Positions 1 to 11,600 of a stretch of 64,000 bases of DNA are shown here, one piece after another. The stretch is from Eleusine coracana subsp. coracana (lineage: Eukaryota; Streptophyta; Magnoliopsida; Poales; Poaceae): NCBI GenBank assembly GCA_032690845.1, contig CM064434.1:7814108-7878107 (forward strand), read 5' to 3'. Position numbers and translations under genes: made by a program. The number at the start of each line of letters is the position of its first letter. Within the stretch, counting starts at the first letter, position 1. The notes under the pieces are model-generated. The model was not told the origin of the DNA. It worked only from the letters and a program-made list of their open reading frames with translations, and did no database searches.

Positions 1-704
1 ACCATTCCTGACCATCCCACTGTTCACTAACCAAACTCGTTTTGTCTCGATATATAGCATATATATGTGGATGTTTCATTCTTAATGGTGTTGGAACCGA
101 GGATCGATGAACGATCATAAGAACACAAGAGATTGAGACACACTCGAATTTTGCCAGGCGACAAATGCCCGCGGCGACAGACGCCCCCTCGGTGACGAAC
201 GCCGAGGCCTTTTTTCTCTTTGTATTTCATTCGGCTCAAAAATTACACGCAGGGATACACAGCCTTTGTAGCCTCTCCACGACGCAGCGCCCACGCCATG
301 CACTCCGCCCATCACACGCACGTACGCATTCTCCTATGACCCGGCCATCTCCACGTTGAGCAACGCACTCCCGTGAGAACCGGTCTCCAGCTTATCTAGA
401 GCCTTGCATGCGCTCCTCCGCTTCTGCCGCAGCGGCCACCTTGACACACACGAGCACCAACTCATGCATGGACCTGCTACTCTACAGATCGACTAACGCA
501 TGCTAACAAACTAAGCCTGAACGCATGCACGCACACACACGCAACTAACAAGCTAACAGACTCATCTGAACACACGCGGCGGACACAACTATGTCAAGAT
601 TATTCCAACAAATGGTACTTCACGAATCCAGACATCATCCCAGAAAATAGTAATCAGGATATTTCTTTCCCTCGATTGTTTTATCAATCCAGTACCGGAT
701 ATCC
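1..704. other. No recognisable gene
   Basis: Mixed-composition DNA. The short ORFs on both strands overlap one another and resemble no family I know. The stretch from about 90 to 300, with a GC-rich block after an AT-rich lead, could be the edge of an LTR or other repeat, but no second copy lies in the window to test this. Confidence 0.4.
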
Positions 705-830
705 TTCCTTTGTCGAGTGTCCTGCGGTTTGCCGAGTGCATCGACAAACCGACTCTTTGCCGAGTGTAAAAAAATTACACTCAACAAAGTGTTTGCCGAG
801 TGTATTTTTGGCTGGCACTCGGTAAAGACC
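705..830. mobile_element. CACTA (En/Spm-like) subterminal repeat array, family 2
   Basis: The motif TTTGCCGAGTGT and its complement recur at least five times in about 125 bases, in both orientations and with variants such as TTTGTCGAGTGT and CACTCGGTAAAG. Arrays like this sit next to the ends of grass CACTA transposons. The terminal CACTA itself is not visible here, so this is an internal or truncated end. The same family recurs near 46950 and 58511. Confidence 0.65.
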
Positions 831-1820
831 ATTTTTCAAATGTTTTGATCATTTTTATATTAAAAATATGTTGAATTTTGAATTCAAACTTGCCATGTAA
901 CTGTTTTAATGACAATTCCAACCCATTTATATTTTGTTCTTTTTTATGATTGTACAAAAAACATATTTTGAAATCAGACATATAGCTACTATGTTACGGA
1001 AACATATAGTGATAGTCTATGTGTAATGAACCTAAACAAAAGTAAGTTCTTTTAAAAATTTTAACCAAAAATTATACTCACATGTGTGTATGATTTCTGC
1101 ATACACCAATTTGCACCGCAAAAATTATTTGGGTTGTTAAAATAAAAATCAATTAAGAAAATGTAAAAAGTGACATGACTCTATAAATTCAAATTAGAAA
1201 TAATTTATAATCATTAAAATGGAACAAAGTGATAGATTATATTTTTCTAAGATGGTACAAAAAAGAATCAGTTCATTTAGGCAAAGAATAGGAAACATAT
1301 GCATGTTGGAATTTGTATAGCCTTGCAGGGATAAGGGTCTTGTACGCTTGCAAGAAGTGCTTGTTTGAAATTTGTGGTTAGCCACGCAAGATAATTTAAT
1401 CACGATGACTATATATATGGTTCCCGGAAATAAGTAAAACAATGCTTCGTCTTCCTTATTTCAGTTCAATGTCTCGCAGAAGACCTGCTTTACATACAAG
1501 AATAATCCTTTCACTAACTTTGCTCACCCGTAAATATTTTTCTTATGTTGCAGAGATATCAAAGTATACATAATTAAAAAATCAAGCTCGCCGGTGCAGT
1601 TGTCAGGAAAAAGCATATCAGAGGTCAGCTTCTTGTACAAAGCCGTGTTCTAGCTTGTACTGTTTTTTTTTTCGTTGTCCAATAATAAATTTGTTAGTGT
1701 AAATAAAATAAACTGCAGTTGGCCATCAGTGTGGACTGAAAGGTGTAAAATTAAGTGGCGACTGAACTGGATGGTTCGAATACATGGTTGTAGTTACAGA
1801 AGCTTAACTGAATCAATGTT
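831..1820. other. AT-rich stretch without a gene
   Basis: Strongly AT-rich, with no ORF over about 110 codons and no recognisable motif. The first part may be the interior of the CACTA element whose subterminal array precedes it. The last 200 bases are the 3' flank of the minus-strand F-box gene and may hold its 3' UTR. No polyadenylation signal was assigned. Confidence 0.4.
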
Positions 1821-3096
1821 CTATGTGCCAGGTCTGTCCGTTGGTGCTATGATCGGTTGGGGTGTGAGCCAGAAGCAGTCCTCATCGTTCCATCGTTCAG
1901 GCAGCTGCTCAATGAACTCCGACTTGTCGTCCCGGAAGCTATATTTAAACAAGAAGCACCGCTCTATAGCTGTCGCAGACAATCCACAGATCCGCTTCTT
2001 GATGACAAAGTAGGCTTCCCCACCACTCTTGCCGAGCGTTGCCGCGTCTACGGCAAAGCTGCTCGGCTGCCCCAAGAATAGAATTCGATTTGCAAAGGAC
2101 CGGCCATCCTTCCTCACCCATTCCGTGGCGTCCCGGCTGCTTCCTTCCTTTTGCTGCAGCGAGTATACCGACACCACCAGGCCAATTGCCATCCGGGGAC
2201 CGACGTCAAGGAAATTCAATTCAGAACGGTCCCTGTGGCTGTAATTGGAGCACCTGACTCGAACCAAGGCCCACAGCAGTTCGTCCTGACTCCTGCGACT
2301 GTAGAACGTAACCAGATTTCGGATCATCGGCACATTCACGAGGTGCTGGCGTCCTCCATGCGTCGTCCTTACCGGCAAGGACTGCCGACTTGGTTGCGAT
2401 GATGCACCGAGCTTCCTCACCGCGGCACAGCACGATCTTGCCGTTGTGATACGCGACACAGAAACGATCTTTTTCGTAAGGACGGATGGTCAGGGTCTTT
2501 CGCAGCAACGTCCACGCCCTGTCACTGGGAGGAAGAAGGGATGCACTGAACGAAGGCAAAAGGAATGTTCTGTTGACCGGACCGAAAAGGCATACAACGA
2601 TGGTGCCATCGCTGGAGACTGTGCCGATGGCGTGATCCGCCCACCACTTGGACTCGTCGTCGCTTGAAAAGGGAGGTAGCGGGGTGGAGACGGCAGACCC
2701 AGCAAACGGGTCGCCGATGACGCGGCAGCTGGAGTCACCGAGCACCGAGGCGACGGTGCCATCGTCCTCCCTGACCACCCATCTCCTGTGTGGAACACGT
2801 GCATCTTTGGAGGAGAAGACACAGCGAGCCTTCCGGTGACCCGTGGCGTCGCACGGCGCGAGGAGCCATGGCAGGAATACAGGGCGGCGTAACGGCAGCA
2901 GACGGAGCGAGTTGCGCCAGTGCCTGCACACGGCGTGGAAGTGGACATAATCGGCGGCGGCGTGGAGACGGCACGAGACGTCGTGGAGGAGATCTAACGG
3001 GAGGTCGGCCCAGCGTAAGGACGCCGCTGCCGCCGTAGGTTTTGGCATCACGAATATCAGATCGGAGGAGGTTTCCGCAAGTCGTGGGTTTGTCAT
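1821..3096 (-). pseudogene. F-box/DUF295 protein gene with one frameshift
   Basis: Two overlapping minus-strand frames together make one F-box protein with a C-terminal DUF295 domain. Frame one begins at the ATG complementary to 3094-3096. Its F-box covers about residues 28-65 (WADLPLDLLHDV, then a Cys-Arg-His-Trp segment). It runs on through the middle region to a stop at 2221. The DUF295 tail (ELLWALVRV, then LFLGQPSSFAVDAATLG) lies in a different frame ending at 1821. The switch falls at about 2330-2400. F-box proteins of this family are substrate adaptors of SCF ubiquitin ligases; their targets are mostly unknown. GC content is much higher than in the flanks, as expected of a grass gene. 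A second possible start is the Met at codon 17. One frameshift suggests a young pseudogene, but a sequencing error or unrecognised intron would leave a working gene. Confidence 0.75.
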
Positions 3097-4797
3097 CGAC
3101 TAGTTCTAGATGGACGACAAGGAAACGGGCTGAACGTGGTGAATAAAATAGATTCCAGTCCTGTCTCTACTTTTTATATTGTGCTCATGTTTGAGTTGCT
3201 ATTTTTTAGTAGATTGAAAACTGGAGAGGTTTTTAATCAACGCTTTTAACCCTTGGATCCCGGTCCAATAAATTACAAAAAACAATATTTTCTATAGTCT
3301 ATGTATAAAAATAATTAATACAAATAATTCTACTAAAGAATAAATAACAAATAAATAAACAAACAAACTTTTCTATAGTGGTCGATTGAAAGCTTCCTTA
3401 TTTTCAATCGATTGAAGAAGACTATCCTTGTTTCTTTTTATAGTTATCATAATTCTTACGTGGAGGTGGAAAATAATTCCGTTACTCAACACATGCCCAA
3501 ATGATCATCCACGAACTCCGACCTGTAATCAAGGCAGATATGCCTGGGTGGCACAAATTGGCAGCGACCCAACCCAACCTTCCCAAGGCCGACGAAAACA
3601 GTGCTCTCGCCTAGGCTTCCCTTGCGCCCCCCCCCCCCCCCTCCTTCCTCCCCTCCGGCAGCTACGCCGACGGTGGACAGGAGAGGGAAGCCCTGCCTCG
3701 CAGCCTTCTTGTAGTAGCAGTAGCCTTTGCTTTGTAGTGGGAACTTGGCCGCCTATCTCTCCCTCCCGTCGGGCCTCCATGGCCACCAGCAGCGAGCTCC
3801 TGCTCATCGTCGGCATCCTCCATGGAGTCCTCCTAGCAGCTGCTAGGAGCTTCAATAAAGTAGTTGTATAATTCCCTCTCAATCTGCTAGCCCCCATCCC
3901 CGCCTCCGCCTCTGATGCCGGCGACCGGTAGCCTCCTAGATCTACGCGCCCCTGCGCTGGATCTAGCGAGGGAGCCTCTTGATCCGGCCTCGCCGACTGC
4001 TCCCCTCCCCCACATCCGCTCGTCCCCTCAGTCGGCGGACTGGTCGATGGTTCGACTTCTGATGCTATATCTGCGCCTCCTAGTGCGAGATCTAGTGACG
4101 GGGTTTTTGGTTCCCCAGTCTTCGTCATGCCCCGTGCCTCACTTCGCCGGTCCAACCCCGCCCCAAACCGATGCAGATGGCTCCCTGCCCCGCTAGGTCA
4201 GCCGCCCACCTTGATGGTCGTTCCTGCCCCAGCATCTTCCCCTCCAACAAGTCGGCTCCACCCCCGCGACTGTAGCAAGCCATCCTCTTGCCGCCATTTC
4301 ATGAAGAAGAAGAAGAAGACAATCCTTAACCCACTGATGCTGACAAGTCAAATTCAACAGTTTGGCTGGTGATGCTTCCCATTGATGCCTTCCTCTTCTC
4401 CTAGTATTTCAAATTTAGGCGAGTTTGTCGGTCTTGTGGTGGTCAGCGGCAGCTCCATCTCCGCCACATTGCTCACCAATTTTAGCTTTTTCTTGCAAGG
4501 TATCAAGATCTTCCACCTAGGCTACTCGGTATCTGGGTCATCTACGTCCTTGATGATATTCCGTACTCATGTTCTGAGTGACAATGATCGCTACGGGTGT
4601 CCTGCTCGATGTGATGTGGATCTAGTACGTTTGGATCTTCGAGTGTTGTCAACCAAAGGTGCTGCTTTTGCTTCTCTCATGCGTTCAGGTGAACGTCGAA
4701 CGTCAACCATATTCTTCACCGGCGATGTTCCATCACGCAGGCAAAAGACACCAGCCTCACGCTTGTTCGAAGCGAGGCCCCTCCGACGATATTTCGG
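3097..4797. other. No assignable gene; GC-rich segment with a 14-C run
   Basis: After an AT-rich stretch to about 3480, the sequence is GC-rich with ORFs of up to about 200 codons on both strands (for example minus 3529-4155 and plus 4382-4918). These match no family I recognise and are compositionally biased. A run of 14 C lies near 3630. This may be the 5' part of a retroelement or a decayed gene; nothing in it decides. Confidence 0.35.
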
Positions 4798-6087
4798 GAC
4801 AACAAAAAGGATTTATAGCGGCGTTGTAAAAAAGCTCGTAGCGGCAATTTTGAAGAGATCCGCCGCTATAGTGGCCTTCGAGATTTTAGCGGCGGCTCAC
4901 AATGTGGTCCGCAGCTAAAAATCAATTTTTAGCGATGGATCATATTGTGGGCCACTACTATAAATTGGCTCTATTTTTAGCGGTGACTCACAATATGATC
5001 CGCCGCTACAAATCAATTTTTAGCGGCGGATCACATTATGGGCCATCGCTAAAAATTGAAACCCATTTTATTTTTGGCCCATTTGAAACCCTACCTCTCT
5101 CTAATAAATATCCCTCCCTCAACCCTAACTCTTCACCCCCACTCTCTCTCTCTCCCAAGCCGGCGGCCACCATCTCCCTCACACGCCTCTCTCTTTCTCT
5201 CGCGCCTCTCTCACCCTCTCGCCTCCAACCACTCCTCCTCCCCTCTCTCACCCTCTTGCCTCTGACCACGCCCTTCCCCCCCTGGCAACAACACGCCCCG
5301 AGGAGAGGGCTGGATCTGGCAGCGACGAGCTCGGGAGGCGGTGCCATGCAACCGCGACTACGCACGAGCGGCGGGCGGCCAAGGGCGGTGGCGGCAGTGG
5401 ATCTACGGCCGGATCCCCTCTCTACCTCGTCGCCGAGGCACCTCACTCCCTCCTCCCTCCCAAACGCGGCGGTGCCTCCTTCTACTCTCCTCTCCGACCC
5501 TCCCCCATCGTGAATCTGATCGGGGCGGCCTCGCGAGAGGCCTAGCGGCGACGCCTATGGATCGACCGGGCCTGCAGGCGAGCTGCGGCCTCGTGGGTGG
5601 TGGGCGGCGGCCCCAGATCTGGTGCTCGAGCACGATGCCCCTCCCCCACACCTTCGGGTGCGGCGGCGGACTCCTCCCCGATAGCGCGACATCCTCCCCA
5701 ACAGCGCAGCGGCGGACTCCAATATCGAGGATTTGGTGTGACACACTCCCCCCTCCAGATTTGGCCGCCCTCTTCGCCTGGCGGCCATGAGGCGGCGTCA
5801 CGGGCCTAGATGTGGGCTCCGATGTGCGGGCCAAGGTTGGGCCCGTGGGCGTGGACGAGCCTAGATGCAGCCTTTTTTTTATTTTTTGGGGTCTGTGGTA
5901 GCGACGGGTGACACTAGACATTGTCACCAGCCGCTACAACAATGTTTCCAGCGGCGGTGTGTTTGATCCATGTACGACCCGCCGCAACAAAGTTCTTTTT
6001 TTAGCTGCGTTTTCATTGTGGCAGGTCGACCCGCCTGCTGCTGTAGCACTTTTTGAACCACCGCTACAGGTAGATTTTGTGGTAGTG
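4798..6087. mobile_element. Non-autonomous CACTA element, family 1 (copy a)
   Basis: The right end reads GATTTTGTGGTAGTG, the complement of a CACTACCACAAAATC terminus. Subterminal copies of TTTAGCGGCGG and its complement cluster at 4815-5060 and 5895-6080. The middle is GC-rich and low in complexity, with no transposase. It is the same family as the element at 13454-14571 but in the opposite orientation. The left terminus is degenerate (GACAACAAAAAGG at 4798 where CACTAC would be expected) and no 3-bp target duplication is clear, so the left boundary is approximate. It lies just beyond the LINE 3' end. Confidence 0.6.
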
Positions 6088-6951
6088 GGACTAGACCGTT
6101 GATACCTGATATTGTTGTAACATGTACTCTGCTCGTTGAGAGCTCTCCTACTATTTCATCTAGGCTTTGATTAGTGTCGCAGCTGGTAGCTACTCTCTGG
6201 CTTCTCAGTCATCCAGTTCTGGCTCTTTGTCTTGCATTAACAGATGATGACCTGGAAACGCCTGGCTTTTGGAAGTCCGGCACCGTCCCATCTGCCTGGA
6301 GACGGTGTGTAGTAGCCCCTCCACTCTTCTGATCAAATCGTCCTTCTCCACACCCTTCAACGGTCCTGCCCAAAATTCCCGAAAAGCAGAAGCATGAAAG
6401 ATTATCCGACATGGTTCTTTGATCAGTTTCTTCTCAAAACAGGCTTTATATGGAGCTTTCCATATAGGCCAACAAATCACTTCCAAGCTGATAGAATGAT
6501 AAGATTTTGTTAGATGGTAAGAACCTGTCCATCCATATATTGAATTGATGATGAACAGAAGAGAAGATCTAGTTAGCTTCAATATGTACCACAATTATGC
6601 CCCAAACTGCTTTTGCAACAGCACAAAGAAGAACAAATGTTGCACTGGCTCGTTTGAGTGTAGAAATCACAAGTTGTATCCCCTTTCTACTTTCTTTTTT
6701 TCATGCTATCCCTGGTTAGTACTCGTATTTGTTCAACCAGACACATAAATATTTTTATTTTTAGAGGGAATTTGACTCTCCAGATGTGATTATAGTTCAA
6801 CCAAGCATACATTGATTTTACACTGAACTCGCGACTTTCAAGTTCAGTTGCCATCTGGCATGATCTCTTACGATAGTAAAGTGGAACTGTTGAACAAGAG
6901 AAAGAATTTGGTTCCACCGGAAAAGTAAGTTTTGCCTTTGTCATTGCAAAT
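6088..6951 (-). pseudogene. LINE ORF2 C-terminal fragment (zf-RVT region)
   Basis: Minus-strand frames encode the C-terminal part of a plant L1-type LINE ORF2. The zf-RVT-like segment (FSVKSMYAWLN, then a tract rich in PLKIKIFM) lies at about 6690-6850. The terminal region (WPIWKA, then CFEKKLIKEPC) lies at about 6350-6480 and ends at a stop at 6205-6207. Frameshifts and stops separate these pieces. The fragment continues beyond copia A, at 13346-13453, and beyond a CACTA element. LINE ORF2 supplies endonuclease and reverse transcriptase for target-primed insertion; only the C-terminal part is left here. Confidence 0.7.
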
Positions 6952-7952
6952 TGTTAGAATTATATGGGCTTGGCCCATTAATATTCACAATAATTTCTAG
7001 AAAATCTCAAAGGCCCATTCATGAGTGGTGGGAGTGCAAAGGTTTAGTCCCACATTGCTAGTGGAGGTGGAGAGAGTCCAACTTATAAGATTGGTTGCTC
7101 TAGCATCTCTTGCAAGTCTGTGGATGGGAGGAAGGAAGAACACACACGCGCGCTCGCTCGCCTCGCCTCACCGGGCCGGGCGTGGGCGATGGGCGCGGCC
7201 GCGCATCACCTGCGTGAATGGTCCGCCGAAATTCGGTCCCTTGCCTTGCGGGGGCGCGACTTCCTTTTGCACTTTCTTTTTACTGCGTATTCCCTTGCTG
7301 CGTATTCCATATATTTAATTATAGAAACCGACGTATTAATATGGTAACCGACTCGGTTGTGGGACGCCCAACCCTAGCGGTTCCTCCCTATAAATACGTA
7401 TGGGTACCGCCGCAAATCATATCACGCAATCACCTAGGGTTTTGCCTCTCGCTATTGTTGCGCCGCCAAGTCTTCTCCATCCTGGTAGTCGGCGTGCAAC
7501 GGCGAACGGGAGAGCAGGTCTCCGGAACCGTTGTCCTCTGTGATCCTGCACCGGGAGAGGGCGAATAAGGTTTTTGGGAAGCGCTCTACGCGACTGCTCG
7601 ATCGCTTCCTCGTCTTCATCAAGTTCGTCGCCACGGCTCGTCTTCCTCGTCGTCAAGTCGGTCTCAGCCGCCGTTGCCAACAACGTGACGGTGTTGCACG
7701 TCGTCGTCACCTTCTCTACCCAGTTCAGAAGGAAACGTACGTACTCTCATCCCAAACTATGTCTTCCATACTAACGTAGTTTGCTTGTCTATGATGGATG
7801 TTGCTAGTATGGTAGATGCTGTGCTTTTGTCTGGCTTTATAGACCTGTCTAGATCTTGCATAGACTTGTCTAGTTTATTATGCAATCTGTTAATCATACT
7901 TATGATTTATGACTGGATTAATATAAAACTAAAAGTGCTAATTTATCCAACA
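6952..7952 (+). repeat. 5' LTR of copia A
   Basis: The 1001-bp LTR has TG...CA termini. A plausible promoter motif, TATAAATA, lies near 7389. The first 12 internal bases after the LTR (ATCCAAAAACCT) do not match the usual plant copia primer site TGGTATCAGAGC. They are identical in copia C. Confidence 0.9.
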
Positions 7953-7985
7953 ATCCAAAAACCTTATTGTAGGCACTTTAGTTTT

Positions 7986-8613
7986 ATGGCTGGATTTGTC
8001 GATGCACTGAGGCCAGAGAAATTCACTGGCGTGCACTTCAAAAGATGGCAAGTGAAAGTCACTCTGTGGCTTACTACCATGAATGTGTTCTGGGTGTCCA
8101 CTGGCAAACCTGAAGGCGATCTCACTGCAGATCAGGAAAAGGCCTACAGTGAAGCCAACACAATATTCTTGGGCGTCGTTATTGGAGTTTTGGTAGATCG
8201 TCTTCAGGATGTCTACATCCATCATACAGTCGCTAAGGATATGTGGGCTGATCGCTGACTATGGTGGTTCAGATGCTGGCGCTGAACTGTATGTCATTGA
8301 GCAGTACCATGATTTTAAGATGGTAGATGGCAAATCTATCGTCGCGCAGGCTCATGAGATACAGTGCATAGTGAAGGAACTCGAATTGCTTAAGATCGTC
8401 GTACCTGAGAAGTTTGTGGCTGGGGGCATTATTACCAAATTGCCTCCAACTTGGAGGGATTTTGCCACTACTCTTAAACACAAGAGGACGAACATATCTG
8501 TCTCAGATTTGATCGCGTCTCTTGATGTTGAAGAGAAAGCTCGTGAGAAGGATGGACGTTCTAAAGTTAACGAGGGAAACACTATAGCCAATATGGTGCA
8601 TCAACCACAATAG
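7986..8613 (+). pseudogene. Copia A gag, frameshifted
   Basis: The ATG at 7986 opens a UBN2-type Gag (MAGFVDALRPEKFTG). Gag forms the particle that packages element RNA. Near 8255 a few bases are missing compared with the matching region of copia C (48540-48580), and the frame moves to one that continues through LLKIVVPEKFVAGG to an in-frame TAG at 8611-8613. Beyond that TAG the same frame continues as the pol ORF, including the Gag zinc knuckle, so only one stop separates the second part of gag from pol. Plant copia elements usually encode one Gag-Pol polyprotein, so the TAG is most likely a lesion. Confidence 0.8.
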
Positions 8614-8643
8614 TCTCATGGCAGTGGTGGTAAGGGCAAGGGC

Positions 8644-11600
8644 ATGAACAATAAGCCTAAGCATACCACTACCTTCAAGAAGAAGAACAAGGAGAAGGGA
8701 GCATGCTTTGTTTGCGGTTCTAATGAGCATTGGGAAAAGAAGTGTCCAGAATGCAAAGGAAGGAAGCCTCCACAACAGAAGTCTGCAAACATGGTGACCA
8801 GTGCTGGAGAAAATAGTGGGTATGGTAATTTATCATATGTTTTTTCTGCATTTCAATCTACTTGTTGGTGGCTTGATACTGGTGCTAATGTTCATGTTTG
8901 TTCTGATGCTTCTTTGTTTACTTCTTACCAGGTCACCCGGGATTCCTCCGTCCTAATGGGGAATGGGTCACATGCTTCTGTTCATGGTATTGGCATGGTC
9001 GAGCTGAAGTTCACTTTGGGGAAGATTGTCCAATTGAAGAATGTACAGCATGTCCCTTCTATCAAGAAGAATCTCGTTAGTGGCTCCCTTTTGTGTAGGG
9101 ATGGTTTTAAGGTAGTGCTAGAGTCGAATAAAGTTGTCATATCTAAGAGTGGACAATTTATTGGTAAAGGCTATGAGTGCGGAGGCTTGTTCCGCTTTTC
9201 TCTTTCAGATTATTGCAATAAGTCTATGAACTATATTTGTGATGGTGTTAATGAGAGTGATGCTAGTGTTTGGCATTCACGTTTATGTCATCTAAATTTT
9301 GGTTCTATGTCTCGACTTTCCAGCTTGAATTTAATTCCGAATTTTTCCATTGTCAAAGGTTCTAAGTGCTCAAGTTGTGTGCAATCTAAGCAACCTCGAA
9401 AGCCTCACAAGGCTGCAGAGGAGAGACACTTAGCACCACTAGAACTTATACATTCAGATCTCTGTGAAATGAATGGTATATTGACTGAGGGTGGAAAAAG
9501 ATATTTCATGACTTTGATTGATGATGCGACTAGATTTTGCTATGTTTATTTGTTAAAAACAAAAGATGAGGCTCTAAACTACTTTAAAATTTATAAGGTT
9601 GAAGTTGAGTTTGACTTATTCTATGCGGAACATGGTTTGATACATAAGAGGACGCCTCCCTATTCGCCCCAATCAAACGGGATTGCCGAAAGAAAGAATC
9701 GCACCTTAACTGACTTGGTTAATTCCATGTTAGACACGGCTGGATTATCTAAGGCATGGTGGGGGGAGGCTTTATTGACATCATGTCATGTCCTAAATAG
9801 AGTTCCCATGAAGAATAAGGAGAAGACTCCATATGAGGAATGGATTGGTAGAAAGCCATCGCTCTCTTACTTACGCACATGGGGTTGTTTGGCTAAAGTT
9901 AACATGCCAATTAACAAGAAGCGTAAGTTGGGACCTAAAACTGTGGATTGTATCTTTCTTGGATATGCTCATCATAGCATTGCCTATAGATTTTTAGTGT
10001 TTAAATCAGAGGTGCCTGATGTTCATGTTAATTCATTAATGGAGTCTCGTGATGTTACTTTCTTTGAGAACATATTTCCTATGAAAGATTTACATAGCAT
10101 GTCTAGATTATCTTCTGATGTGATTGTTGAAACTACTCCTGAACCTAATGCATTTTCTGATCATGCTGAACAAACACTTGAACCAATCCATGAGGAGATT
10201 GATAGTGAAGCTCCTAGGAGGAGCAAGAGACAAAGGACTGCAAAGTCTTTTGGTGATGATTTCACTATTTATCTTATGGATGACACTCCTAGAACCATTT
10301 CAGAGGCATATGCATCTCCTGATGCAGATGATTGGAAAGAAGCTGTTCATAGTGAGATGGACTCTATTCTCTCTAATGGAACTTGGAAAGTTGTCAAAAG
10401 GCCATATGGTTGCAAACCTGTGGGTTGTAAATGGGTGTTCAAGAAAAAGCTTAAGCCTGATGGTACTATTGACAAGTATAAGGCTCGGCTTGTGGCTAAG
10501 GGTTATACTCAGAAAGAAGGCGAATACTTCTTTGACACTTATTCACCTGTTGCTAGATTGACCACCATTCGTGTATTACTTGCTCTGGCTGCCTCACATG
10601 GTCTTATCGTTCATCAGATGGACGTTAAGACCGCTTTCCTTAATGGAGAGTTGGATGAGGAAATCTATATGGATCAGCCAGATGGATTTGTAATAAAGGG
10701 TCAAGAAGACAAGGTGTGTAAGTTGTTGAAGTCTTTGTATGGTCTGAAACAAGCTCCTAAGCAGTGGCATGAGAAATTTGATTCAACACTTCTATCAGCA
10801 GGCTTTTCAGTCAATGAGGCTGATAAATGTGTGTACTACCGCCATGGTGGGTGTCAGGGAGTTATACTATGCTTGTATGTTGATGACATACTCAGCTTTG
10901 GAACAAATCTTGACGTGATCAATGAGGTCAAGACTTTTCTGTGCCAAAGTTTTGATATGAAGGATCTGGGTGAGGCTGATGTTATCTTGAACATCAAGCT
11001 AATCAAAGGAGAGAACGGGATTACTCTTATGCAATCTCATTATGTTGAGAAGCTCTTCAACCGTTTCGGTTACAAGGATAGCAAGTCTTCTCCAACACCT
11101 TATGATCCCAGCTTGATTCTTCGAAAGAATAAGAGAATTGGCAGAGACCAATTAAGATATTCTCAAATAATTGGATCACTTATGTACTTAGCTAGTGCTA
11201 CTAGGCCTGACATCTCGTTTGCTGTGAGCAAACTAAGCCAGTTTACTTCTTGTCCGGGAGATGATCATTGGCGTGCGCTTGAGCGGGTAATGCACTATTT
11301 AGTTGGTACTATAGATTATGGAATTTATTATTCTGGATATCCAGCAGTACTAGACGGCTATAGTGATTCCAATTGGATATCTGATGCTGATGAGTTGTAT
11401 GCCACGAGTGGATATGCATTTACTCTTGGTGGTGCTGCTGTTTCATGGAGATCATGCAAACAGACCATCTTAATGAGGTCTACCATGGAAGCAGAGCTTA
11501 CCGCACTAGATACAGCTACAGTTGAGGCCGATTGGCTACGTGAGCTCTTGATGGACTTACCTATTATTGAGAAACCTGTGCCGGCAATCCTCATGAATTG

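Noticed and set aside
4902..5927. Several overlapping 130-200-codon ORFs on both strands
   Set aside because: They lie in the GC-rich, low-complexity interior of a non-autonomous CACTA element and have biased composition without domains.
8611..8613. Programmed TAG readthrough between copia A gag and pol
   Set aside because: The gag part already has a frameshift upstream and copia C has no TAG at the equivalent place, so it is probably a point mutation.
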